In this document: piece by piece, positions 34,593-48,100 of the stretch
Numbering within the stretch: the stretch's first letter is position 1
Layout: every line of letters starts with the position of its first letter
NCBI GenBank assembly: GCA_963932145.1
Contig: OZ010578.1
Span: forward strand, 24,776,653-24,840,652
Direction of reading: 5' to 3'
Length of the DNA stretch: 64,000 bases
Source of the DNA: Acanthosepion lycidas
Taxonomy: Eukaryota; Mollusca; Cephalopoda; Sepiida; Sepiidae
The notes under the pieces: generated by a model
Database searches by the model: none
What the model saw: only the letters and a program-made list of their open reading frames with translations
Told to the model about the DNA's origin: nothing
Translations under genes and position numbers: made by a program

Positions 34593-37467
34593 GCCGCCAC
34601 TCACTCTCACCAAGAGCGAAACTCTTATTCACCTTTCACTGAATTTTGCTGAAGAGAGTCGCATCTGTTCCGCTCTGATCTTAAGTAAGCTGATGTTTAA
34701 AAAGGGATCAGTTGGAAACTACATGAAACTCCTTCTGTCGAGTCTTCCAAATGACGAGTAAGCACAAGAGGACGTGGTAATTTTCCTTTTCCAGTGACAG
34801 CATATTATGGAGTGGTTTCACAGTGGAGGCTTGTATTTGTACTAAGTCGGCCCTAAAATAGGTCAGACGTACAAAACGTTCGGAACTTGATATAATAGGT
34901 AATGGCGCAGAGAAATCTAGTTGCGGTCGCTGATACTTTAGTATCCGACTAACGGTCGCCCGGCATCGACTGACTGACCGACCCCCTGAGCCGACTGACT
35001 CGTTACTCTTACTACTCCTGCTTATTATAGGTGGGAGAGTCTATTAACTATAGAATAGGTGTGTTCCACTATAACACAGTACCACATTAGCTCAGACGGA
35101 ATTGGCATTTAGGACAAAAATAAATCCGTCCTACCTAGTCACACTTATTGACGCGGACCATGTAACCTTCAATCTGAAGTGAAGAAGGCATGTCCAATGG
35201 AATCCTCCCAATCGCCACCTCACACATACGCAACCGCAATCGCTAGCCTAACTGCGCGAACCTTCTTGCCAAACCAGAGGGCCACTCGCAACACTAGCTA
35301 GGTGAATGATGACTCGTCATTGGTGAGCGTTTCAGACCGGGTATCCGGAGTCAGATTGAGCGGTACTATTGCTGTTTACAGCCAGGGTTGTCAATCAGCT
35401 TTCGAGCCCCCACAAGCTCACTAACACTTCTTTATCTCTTCTGAGACAATGTGTCAGAGAGGCAATCCTTCATCCGGAAAAGATGTTGCAGTACTTTACG
35501 ACATTCCCAATAGAAAGAATATTCGGATCGCGGCAATCGGTTAGGCTTCTCCTTACCCGAATGCACGCTCCTCAGGGAGAAAAAAAAAAAAAAATCACCG
35601 AAGGACATCTTTCTTCAAAAATTCACCCTGACCATCCTCTTGCGAACACATTGATTCCATGAAATTCAATTATCAACGCTCGGCATTCTTCAGCAGGATG
35701 GAAGCAGCACGCCTCATGACGTAACAAAGGGGACTTGACGTTTCATAATACGTCGAAAAGACTCGAACTAATTTCAATAGTTAATTGTTAAATTTGATTG
35801 ACTGTTTTGTTTTTACAGCTTATCATCCTTTTGCAAGTTATTTAAAGCTAGAAAATATTTTCAGATTTTTTAAAAAATAATGATGATTTAATTATACAAG
35901 TCCTACTAATTATACAATGATTTAATTATACAAGACCTACTAATTATACAATGATTTAATTATACAAGTCCTACTAACTAACCTATAACTAGGAGAGGAG
36001 AAGTGGATTCATGCTATTACCAATGGTATTTGCTCATAAGTAAATTTGGAACTCAGATCTCCCATTATATATTACACCACAGTGTTGCCCCTCCCCCTCG
36101 CACACAGTCGCTTCAGCCGACTCAAGAAGAGAGAAGTCGACCAAATAGGTGTCGAACTGAGCAGAACTCAGCCCATGTTCCCTGGTGAAAATAACTCCAA
36201 AAGGTCTCAAAAGGTACATTCGTTTGTGGTTACCCGTCGACCGTTCGGCAATGTTACGCTGGGGATATGTCAGTCTGTCACAATGCGCAGCTCCTCTTTC
36301 AGCAGTTCAGTGGCCATGTTAGAAACCTCGGAAGACGAGCCCTAACTACCAGAGTTTGATTCTTATGGAGGAAGCCAGCTTGGTCATAGCAATAATTAGT
36401 TCCCCACTTATCTCCCGATTTGACTACTCAATCTAATCAAGATTCAGCTGACGTTTATGCTGCTAATCTATCTAGATTGAGTCGCTGGTTATAATCAGTT
36501 GTAAACAACCTAATCAGAGACTTAAAATGGCACCCACAACCTATTCCCAGCAACAGTTTCTGTCAGGCTCCTCTGTGAGGTTGGTGAGAACTAATTACGG
36601 AAATCCTTTAACTCGAAAAACGACGTGTTGGATTTCCAATGAGCAGGGAATCTTGGCTTACGCTTATCTAAGTTTAACCTTATCTGGATGAGCCTATGGT
36701 CCGAGTAAACAATCGAATGAAAACTTGGACACCCTAAATGCCCTACGTCGACTCTCTTACCTAGCACCCTGACGATGTAGCTTGAACGCAGCACCGTATC
36801 AAGGAGAACAATGAGAAAAAAAGACCTTATGGCAAACACCTACATACTCATTAAAGTAAAATGCTCGAGGCTGAGATTACCTAGAGGGAACAAAAACAGC
36901 TTGAAAACGTTAACTCCTATGAAAAGATGGACCTAGTTGTTTATGAACACACATACACACACACACACATACACACACACACACACAAACATGTTGTATA
37001 GCCCACTCGTGCTGGGGAGGTCTTGGTCATCGGCGCCTAATTGAGTCTATGTTGCACAGGCCCCTGGTGGAGCGGTTTTGGACGACGGCGTCAATTCGAT
37101 AATAAAGTTGCATTCTTCTCGCTCGGCCGGTGATCGCTAGTGGTTTTGTGTCCAAAGATTAAAAAAAAACTTCAACACATGGAATTTTAACTATTTATCA
37201 ATCACATTCATGTCAAAATTTTCTGTCTAATTAGTAGGTTCGCTCCCTCATCAGGGAGCCGTTTACGACACGAGAGAAAACACGTCTACACTGCTCGACG
37301 GTTCAGAAACAACTCTCCGAAAAACCTTTCTCAATATTTCTCACGCTCGTTCAGTCGATCAGAATCGACTTCTTTGTTTTGTCTTCTATCTGACCCCAAA
37401 GGTCAACCTCAGGAAGTTCGAGCAGAAATACAATTCCTCTAAAAATTAATAGTCTGATAAACTATTA

Positions 37468-37530
<63 letters not shown>

Positions 37531-40433
37531 AGTATTGTGTGGAGAGGGGAACGTATGTATCTGAGCGGGTTTTACACATTTTAATTTAATGGCAATTTGA
37601 ATATTTTTGAGATATATGCACACAGTTTTGACCACTCACATTTATAATAGAATTCAGTCTTCTTGATTTTCAGACAAACAATTCTGATGCCACCGAAAAT
37701 ACTAAACTTTATGGGAACAACCCACCAACAACTACAAGTAAATTTTCAAGCAAATGCTCTGAACTCCGGAAAATAATATTTGATCCAGATGTTATGAAAA
37801 ACCGTAGTATGCAAATGCTTTTAGCCATTTACTTTCTGGGGACAAGTAAGTTAAAGAATTCTATGAATAAATGTAATTAATGTTATGAATGATAATAATA
37901 AATAAATGAACAATTTACATTTAAATTAATTTAAAAAATGTAAAAACTTGTTTCTTTTTCTGCAATAAAATTCCGAATTCAAATACTCTCATTTAACATG
38001 AAAAAGAACTAATAATATGAAAGTATAATTCCCAAATATCATGCAAATAAACCTCATAGAATAGTCGTCATTATAATAGTATTTCTTAGAATATTACTTG
38101 TCATTTTAGTATTTCTTAAATAGTCACTGACATAATAGTAATTCTTATAATATTGCTTGGTATTTATTAATCCACCCACGAGGATTAAATGTGGCACAAG
38201 GCCGGTTTAATGTGGGTAGCCCGCGATCCCGTAGGCTCGGCCAAAAATATGACCTTTGAACCCGCCTTGACGGGTTCAGGTCCTGTCTACCTCCCCGAAG
38301 GAAACCTTGCCCTTCGGCAACGCTTCCTCCGAGTTCCTCTCTGCATTAGAGAGTTCGACAGAAGCCAGCCCGGATGATCACAAAGCACAGATACTACACT
38401 TTGATCCTAAACGGGCCGGGCAGCTTATAATATTGCTTACCATTCAACTATTTCAAAGAATAATCATTTTCTTTCATTTCATAGGATATTCCATTTCATA
38501 GGATATTCCATTTCATTTTGTGTCATAACTTGCTCCTTGCAGTTATTATAATATTTCTCCCTTAGGCTAATCACCATGACGTCATTAGAAATTCTTCTTG
38601 ACGAATTCCATCGAGTTTTTACTTGACTCACATAGAGTCCTTAATTTAAGGTATATTGCATAGTTCATTAGTGTTACTTGGGCTATCATATTTACTCCAC
38701 AAAATGTTGGCATCATAAAAACATGAGCAATTTAATTCATTTCTTAAATTACATCATGCACTTCTGCTATAAGTAAAAATATTAACATTCTTCCAATTCT
38801 TAGAATTTTCATTATTATAATAATCATTCTAATTATAATAATCTTCTTTCATTTCTTATAATATTCCTTACTTTTCTAGTATTTCTAAGTATAATAAGTT
38901 TCTTTCATATCATATAATTTTCCTTATCTTTCTAGTATTTCTAACAATGATAATTTTCATTAATTTCTTATAATATTCTTCCTTTTCTAGTAATTCCAAG
39001 AATATTCAATTTCTTTCATTTCTTTCAATATTCCTTGCCTTTCTAGTATTTCTAAGTATAATCATTGTCTTTTATTTCTTATAATATTCCTGGCTTTTCT
39101 AGTATTTCTAGGAATAATAATTCTCTTTTGTTTCTTAAAACAATCCTACGGTTTCTAGTATTTCAAAGAATAATCTGTTTATTTCATTTCTGTTTTTAGT
39201 ATTTTTAAAATTAATCATTTCTGCTTTTCTAGTAATTTTTAAAATAAGAAATTTCTTTCATTACTTATAATATTTCTTGCTTTCCTAGTATTTCTAACAA
39301 TAATTATTTTCTCTAAATTTTATAATGTAACTGCATTTCTCTTTCATCTCTAACAATAAACAATTTCTTTCATTTCTTTTAATAAGTATTGAATTTTAGT
39401 ACTTCTAAGAATAATCATTTTCTTACATTACATATAGTATTCATTTAAAGTCTAGTATTTCTAAGAATATTCAATTCCACTCATTTCTTATACTATTGAT
39501 TGGTTTCTAATTATTTTCTAAGAATAATATATCTCTTTCATTTCTCATAATAATGCTTGTTATATAGAATTTCCAAGAATAAAGAATTTCTTTCATTTCT
39601 TATCATATTCCTACTCTTTGTAGTATATTGAAGAATAATAATTTTCTTTCATTTCGTAAGATATTATTGCTTTTCTATAATTTCTATGAATAATCATATC
39701 CTTTCATTTCTTATGTTTCTAATATAACTAAAAATAATCATTTTCTTTTATCTGCTATAATACCCCTCGCCTTCATAGTATTTCTGAGAATAATCAAGTT
39801 CTTTTATTTCTTATAATATTCATTGCTTTTCTAGTATTTTTTAAAATAATCATTTTCTTTCATTTCTTACAATATTCCTTACCTTTCTAGTATTTCTCAG
39901 AATAAAAAATTCTTTCATTTCTTATAATATCCCTTGCTTTTCTAAGAATAATCATTTTCTTTCATTTCTTATCATATTCGTCGCCTTTCTAGTATTTCTA
40001 AAAATAATCATTTTCTTTCATTTCTTGTATATTACTCACCTTTCTTGTTTTTCTAAGAATAATCATTTTCATATAATATTCCTTGCTTTCCTAGTTTTTC
40101 AAAAAATAACCATTTCAATTCATTTCTTATAATATTTCTTGCCTTTTTAGTATTTCTGAAATAGTCTTTGCCATTCCCTTGTTGGTCTAATAGAGTTCAA
40201 CTAGAAGAATTTAGAAAACGCTATTGTATTCATATTATCAATTTTCAATATTGACATAATTTTCAGTTGATAATATGGATACAATAGCGTTTTCTAAGTT
40301 CTTCCAGTTGCTAAAGACATTTTGTTATTAATAGTTACTTTGTTTTCAATAAATTCATTCCGTTTTTGCCTTGAAAAAGTCCCCTTTTGACTAAACGCGT
40401 CGCCAATAATGCTGTTTTCCTATTGTCTTTTAC

Positions 40434-40486
<53 letters not shown>

Positions 40487-40827
40487 ATTATTTATTTAAA
40501 AATATGATTCCAACGCTACATAAGAGTTCTCATGCTTCAAAACATGAGCCGAAAGCTTCAATATAATTATTTGAATTAAATTGAATTAAAGTACTAAGCT
40601 ATGCTCCATTATATTGAAGTTTTCGGCTCTTGTTTTGAAACATGAGAACTCTTATGTAGCGTTGGAATCATATTTTTAAATAAATAATTATATTTATGGT
40701 CTACTTTTGTATCGAGCACTATTTTCTAAAAATAATAACAAAAATACTAAACTTTGGATTATTTACCTAACGAGTTCTTTCCTATTTTCTATATATTTTT
40801 ACACACACACACACACACACGCGCGCG

Positions 40828-40918
<91 letters not shown>

Positions 40919-41560
40919 GGTGTAACAGCAAAATTGTCCAAATCGTGTAACAGCATAATTGTCCAACTCACAAAATGTTTAATATCTAAGAGACACTAAA
41001 CTTAACGAGTTTCTTTTTGCCAGATTTTCAGACAATACTTTTAGCCATAATAGCACCTTTTTACGTAATAACCTATGAAAAACCATTTGAGTTATTCAGC
41101 TAAAAAGAGAGCGGTTTAAAATTGTTTTTCTCAAACCGACTATCTTCCCAAATGAGCAATGGTGAGAGGAAAAAGATTACTCAGGCCTTCAGTAATGTTA
41201 CCAACTTTCCTACTCTGATTCCCATCTTTAAAGTGCATTGAAGAACCATCAAGATTACGATGAATAATTTTAAAAAGAGGGAACAATAGAGAGAAAAACT
41301 GGATCAGGAGGTCACAAGCGGAAGAGGGATCTTCATTTCAACTCAAATCTAAAGATACTAATTAAAAAAAAGATTCATCTCAATTCATAAGACGTTTGGC
41401 AAATGAGAGAGAAGTTTCAGTCCAAAGAGCACTAAAAAAAAAAAGACTTGAAAAGGAAATCGTACGTGAAACCTGTGAGGCACATTGTTACTCAAGGACA
41501 GAAATTTAGAAGGGTAGAGAGGGTGAAGATCATCTTGAATAAGTTAGAAAATGATCTTGG

Positions 41561-41615
<55 letters not shown>

Positions 41616-42109
41616 AACTTTATTTCAATTCTTTATGAGCTCCCCATTTTTAGCTATGATTAATTAATGATGAACATGGCAGGTTCGTTTATGATCGATT
41701 TCATCACGATACTTGTGTAAGCCTTAAGAGTAATTATACTGTCTTATTGCTCGGAGTCCTATAGTGTTATAAAAACTTTGGAGAATTCCAGTAAGATATA
41801 TTTAATCATTTCTGTGTTACAACAGTTTAGAGCTTCATCTAACAATTGGGCAATTCATAAAAGAGGTTGTATTTTGTTTTAAAATCTAAATAAATTGTTC
41901 ACTCTCCAGTAAGTTGCAATCGGCTGATGAGGTACATTTGATACGCATCGAAACTCGACTGCAATTGTGTAGCGATTTTGAAACGTTTAGGGTGTAATAT
42001 CCTAAAATAAATATAAAATAAATAATATTGCTCTACTTTGTATTGAGCCTTCTTTTAAATTAAATATTACGTACGTCGGAATTATACTTAATTCGTTCTC
42101 ATCTTACCT

Positions 42110-42177
<68 letters not shown>

Positions 42178-45100
42178 GCATCTTCTGAATACATTTTCTA
42201 CCGAAGCGCACTAGGCATTTCCTCCCTTAGTGTTTAGTTGGCGTGTTCATGCATCAACTACCCTTGTAACATCTTGCCAAAGGAGTATAAAATGCTCATT
42301 TTCACAAATAAATGTTGCCGAATGCCTGGTTATTGCCTGAGAACGCATGAAAATTTTAATTGTTAACTGGAAATTTATCTATCTATCTATCTATCTAACG
42401 AAATTTTTGAAATAATGTTCTATAAAAATATCCCTGCTTAAATTGTTCTCTTTTTTTCCAGCAAACAAACTGGTAATGATCTATGTTCCTGCAAAAGTGA
42501 TGAATGTCGGACTCACGTTCGAACAGGGAGCCTTGATAATGTCAATCTCCGGTGCAGTTTTTGTATTTAGCGACATTGCTGTTGGAATTCTTGCAGACGT
42601 GTTTCACATCCCTCCAAGTTACCTTCTGATGTTTTCATTATTTGGCTCGTCAGCCTCTTCTTTTGCATTTATATTCTGCCATTCATTTTCAATGTTCGTC
42701 TTGTGCATGTGTCTATTCGCCGTTTGCTATGGTGAGTATTTTAAAAAATACAACTTCATAATATTGATCTTAATAAGGTGTTCTTACTCATTGTTTTAAA
42801 GATAAATTCTCTTATCGAACCTTTTTCTTCTTGCGTCATTTCAGCCGCTTTACTTTTGGACATTCTTTGAATGTATATTATTTTTTTCTGTGAAATTTGC
42901 ATCTAATTCCAGGTCAGACGATAAGAAAATCTTCCTAGCTAATTTTCTCCGCAAGCTTTGTAATATCACTTTATTGACTCAGGAGTTTACCAGACATATA
43001 AAAAGCCTTGACTCTACGAAGGCTACTGGTCCGGGCCAAAACATTGTAGTTTTTTTTCCAGAAACTTATCCTAGAAATATTTCTAATCTAACTACTGCCT
43101 TAAGAACAGAATTTTCCCAGCCCCTGGATGGTGTCTAGTGCACCCTGTGTACAAGAACACAGGTGAGCACTTTCCCTGTCTCAATATCTCTCCATCTACC
43201 TACTTTGTGTCATTAGACAACTTTTTGAAGCTATCACCAACAAGAAAGTTGTTGAACACCTCAGCGCGACAAACACTATGATTTTAACTCTTTTAGTTTC
43301 ACTGATGGATCTAAAATAGCATAAACTTGTGAAGCACTTGATAATAAAAAGGATATCGCAATCGGTTTTAGACACCATGAAAGCTTTTGATAAGGTGTAG
43401 CACAAGGTATTGCCCCACAAACTTTCCAGTTATAGAATGTCTGGGAGAGTCTACTCAGTTCTTCTTATCAGTTTGGTCTATGAAGTTCGTCGTTAAAGAA
43501 GGTTCCTTTCCTCGAACGCCCAATGAGTCCAAAGGTCACTCCCAACCGCAAATGAAACGTGTATATTCTTGACATTTCAAAAGATTCTGGAAGAATGGTC
43601 GGTTCCTTAAATCGCTTCAGAAAATACCAGACTCCTGATGCCATGCTCGATCTTTACAAGAGTGAAATCAAACCAAGAATAGAATATTGCTGCCATATCT
43701 GGGATGGTGCTTCCTAATCCTCACGATCCATCCCCAACACTTCCTTGTGGGTGATGAATTATTCTCCATCCTGTAAACATTATCCTGCAAAGAAAAAAAT
43801 ATTGCAATCCCCATCTACTCTGTTGCTATTACTATGACAGATGTTTGGACGAGTTACATTTTTAGTGCTACCATTTCAGCCATTCATATCTAGGACACGA
43901 CATGCGATGCTCACAGCGGCAAACCATACCCAATCCCTTTGTGTTCCTCTGATAAGGAGTCAGTTCCGCTCAGACGGTTACTTTCCCATAACAAACTCCC
44001 GAGAGGATCCTTCTTTACCAACTACAATCTTGGTCGCTTCAAGCCCTAAATCCACTGATATCTATCCTACATTGCATTTTATAATCCTGTTCAGAATCCA
44101 TTACATTTTAAAACCCTATTCACAGTCCATTACATTTATATAAACTTGTTCACAGTCCATTATATTTTTATAAATCTCTTTCAGAATCTATTACATTTTT
44201 ATAAACCGGTTCGCAATCCATTAGATTTTTATAACCCTATTCACAATCCATTAAATTTTTGTAACACTGTTCAGAACAATTAACAAAGAAATATAAGAGA
44301 TTATCTCTTAGCATGGACTACGAGATGCGAACAATCGCTTCCAACTGAATAATAATTTATATTTAAATTAACGGATAATATTCTGGTTCTATTTTTTACA
44401 AACTTCTGTCCAATATCCTTCATAAATTATTTCAATAGAACACAGTATGTACATTTTTAGGACCATGTTCAGAATCCATTACATTTTTATAACCTGTTCA
44501 CAATCCATTACATTTTTATAAAACTGTTCAGAGTCGATTAATTTTTATAACTTTGTTCACAATACATTACATTTTATAACCCTGTTCAGAATTGTGACAC
44601 CATTTAGGGGCGCAAAAAGAGGGAAAAAGAAGGAAAGGAAAAAGAGAAAGAAAAGAAAGAAAAAAGAGCCAGTTTATTAGGGAACAGACAACTTAACTTA
44701 GGTGATAACGGGTGGCCACCGACGAGAAATACCATTTGAAAATGTTATTTTGATAATGGAAGACACTGGTGAGGGTTCTGTCGGCCATTGTCTTGGGGCT
44801 GGCTGGCAGGGTCCAGGTTAATGCATTGTTTTGTTTAGATAGATAAAAAATTAACTGAGTATTTGTGACAGGCTGATTGTCGGGAGTGGTGAAATTCCCC
44901 GCGAGGAAAATTTAAAGATAAAGTCACCTACGAGAAGAGACATTTGAAAATGTTGTTTTGATAAATGAAGAATGGTGAAAATTCTTATGGCCATTGTCAT
45001 AAAGCTAATTGACAAACACCAGGTGGTTACAGAGTTTTAAATAGATAATGGTTTACTTGTGTCATGATGCTGTCTGAAAACAATTTAATAGGTCATCTGT

Positions 45101-48100
45101 TGACCACACAAAAAGAGAGTCATCTCTAGGTTGGGTCTTTGTCGATGGGAGGTGTCATTGAGAGAAGACACATCTGGGCTGTGTTGGAATTTGAATATGA
45201 CAGCGAAACAATATTTCGTTGGCGCCGAAGAATGAGTGTGTCTGGTTGACTAGCCTCTTGGTGCTGGCGAAAATCTGATTGAAGAATTCCATATGCCGTG
45301 ACGTTAGGATAAGAATTGAGATTATCACTCTACGGGTCGTATTGTACTCTTGGCGGCCAGAGAAGAAGAAAGAAACAAAAGAAAGAAAAGGAAAAGAAAA
45401 AAGATAATTTTTTTTCTTTGAACAAAATATATATATTTTTTAAGAACAAGGCTAGTCTATTCACGCCCACACTGTTGATCGACCATTGGTTGAATGCTAA
45501 CCAGCCAGGCGGAGGTGATCATGTGACGCAAGGAGGCAGCCCATTGAGAGGTAGATATGAGAAGTCCCTGCGAGGAAGTGGGGACGTGTCCATATGAAAA
45601 TAAGAGAAGGTGGGAGTAAGAGATGTCTTCCAAAAATGGAAATAATAAATTTTTCCTGACCGAAAACAAAAGAAGGGGTTTATGGATTTATCAGGGAACC
45701 TCAAACCCCGACGAGCCCACCCCCGGTTTTGAATCGGCGTACATATAAGCAAATTCGCAGCGAGCAAAAATCAGTTTAGTAGAGTTGAGTTTAGTTTTGA
45801 GTTCGAGAGAGAGTTCCAGTTGAGAGCTCTGAAGCCCCGCTACGAAGAGCTGACCAAGATTCGCGCAACTTCCGAACTCATCTTCTAACCAAGAACAATT
45901 TATATTTTTTGAAGAACGACTTAGACTCACACCACCAAAATAAGCTTTGTGAATTTCGCCTGAAAACCACGTGTCACAATCCATATAGCGGGTCGGGAGA
46001 TAGACGCAGTCCTATGTATCCAGCAACCAGATATAAAGTATTGTTATCCTTTTTTTATACCATTTTCGACTTATTATTTTATTTTATTTTGCCCGTACTT
46101 GTGCGATACCGCCCCAACGCTGATTGATTTCGTCTGCCTAAGATCAATTCACAACGTGGGTAGGCAGACTGGAGATCAAAGTAGTTACTTCGGTAACCAG
46201 ACGTTGGAAGCGAGTTGGGAACGACGAGGCTGATATTGAATCTAACCAGATTCCCATCCGAATCACTTAAAGGTTAGATCATCACAATTGGCGTCGCGAC
46301 CAGGATAAGACCCGGAATCGGCTGACGTCACAATTTGACGTAACGGTTGGATGCCACAATTGGTGCCGTGACAGCAGGATAAGACTCTGGATCGGTTTTG
46401 GATGCCACAGAATCCATTACATTTTTATAAACTTGTTCACAATCGATTACATTTCTATAAACTACTTCACAACCAATGGCATTTTATAACATTGTTCACA
46501 ATCCATTATATATTTAATAAACCTGTTCATAATCCTTTTCCATTTTTATAACCCTGTTCAGAATCCATAACATTTTTATAACCTTATTCACAATCATTTT
46601 TTATAAACCTGTTGACAATTCATTACATTTTTATAAAGTTCGATGTCTATCACATTTTTATAATATTGTTCATAATATATTACAATTTTATACACCTGTC
46701 CTGAATCTATTACAATTTTATAAAGCAGTTCACAAACCATTAGATTTTTATAAATCTGGTCACAATCAGTTTTATTTTTTATAATTCCTGTTCACAATCG
46801 ATTACATTCGTATAAACCTGTATAAACCATTCATTTTTTAACATTTTTCAGGATTCATTAGATTTTTATAACCCTTTTCATGATCCATTAGATTTTTATA
46901 ACCCTTTTCAGGATCCATTAGATTATTATAGACCTTTTCAGGATCCATTAGATTTTTATAACCCTTTTCAGGATCCATTAGATTATTATAAACCTTTTCA
47001 GGATCCATTAGATTTTTATAACCCTTTTCAGGATCCATTAGATTTTTATAAATCTTTTCAGGATCCATTAGATTTTTATAACCCTTTTCAGGATCCATTA
47101 GATTATTATAATACTGTTCACAATCCATTACATCTTTAAAACACCTTTAACAATCCATTAAATTTATATAAAACTGTTCACAATTGATTACATTTTTATA
47201 ACTCTGTTAACAATCAATTATATTTTTATAAACTTGTTCAGAATACATATCATTTTTATAACCATGTTCCCAATGCATTACATTTTTATAAACTTGTTCA
47301 CAGTCCATTACATTTTTATAACACTTTTCACAATCCATTATATTTTTATAACCCTGTTTAGAATCCATTACATTTTTACAATCCTCTTCACAATCGATTA
47401 CACTTTAATAAACCTGTTCACAATCTATTACATTTTAATGATCCTGTTCAAAATCCATTACATTTTTAAAACCTTGTTCTAAAAAATTAACATATAATTC
47501 TAGGATATTTTCTCCTAGCATGGACAGCGAGATGGAAACAATCGCTTCCAACTGATCGAATAAAAGATCGAAATTCATAGAACGCACTAAATACTTGTAG
47601 AAGGCCGTAGAGTACAAGAATTGAAATTTTGTGTATGAAGAACATAATAAGAATTACCATTATTCACTTTATTTACATACGGGTTATTTTCACCATCTTT
47701 ATTGTTTTTATCACAACGTCGTCGGCCGTTGCGCCCTCAGTCCTTCAATAGGTGTATGTCAATCCGGGTAAGCTAAACGGAATAATAGCTTACTGAATTA
47801 AAGTGTCCATTCGTGGATTTGGTGATATAGTAATTGTGATTTTAATCTCTGGGCCGAGCAGCGTGAAAATGGAAATGCGAAAACTGGGCGTGCAATAACT
47901 TAGAAGTACTTAAATAAGAACTAGACGAGATGTCCATGGGCAGTGGAGCGATAACATTGTGCTTCTTTAAATTAAATAAAGGCTTCTGTTCGTAATCAGC
48001 TGTATGTTTCCCGGATCGACATACACCTGACGAAGGCCAAAGGACATAACGGTCGAAACGTTGTAAAGTTTAAATTCAGACAGAAATAAGAATACCAATT

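Noticed and set aside
45316-45984. Open frames of 70-97 codons on both strands
   Set aside because: They lie in the LTR/leader region of the 44.6-46.4 kb insert and show no protein family features.
46838-47128. 96-codon minus-strand frame with a 10-residue repeat ([10 protein letters not shown])
   Set aside because: The 30-bp minisatellite has a period divisible by three, so one frame stays open by necessity. There is no splice context or unique sequence.
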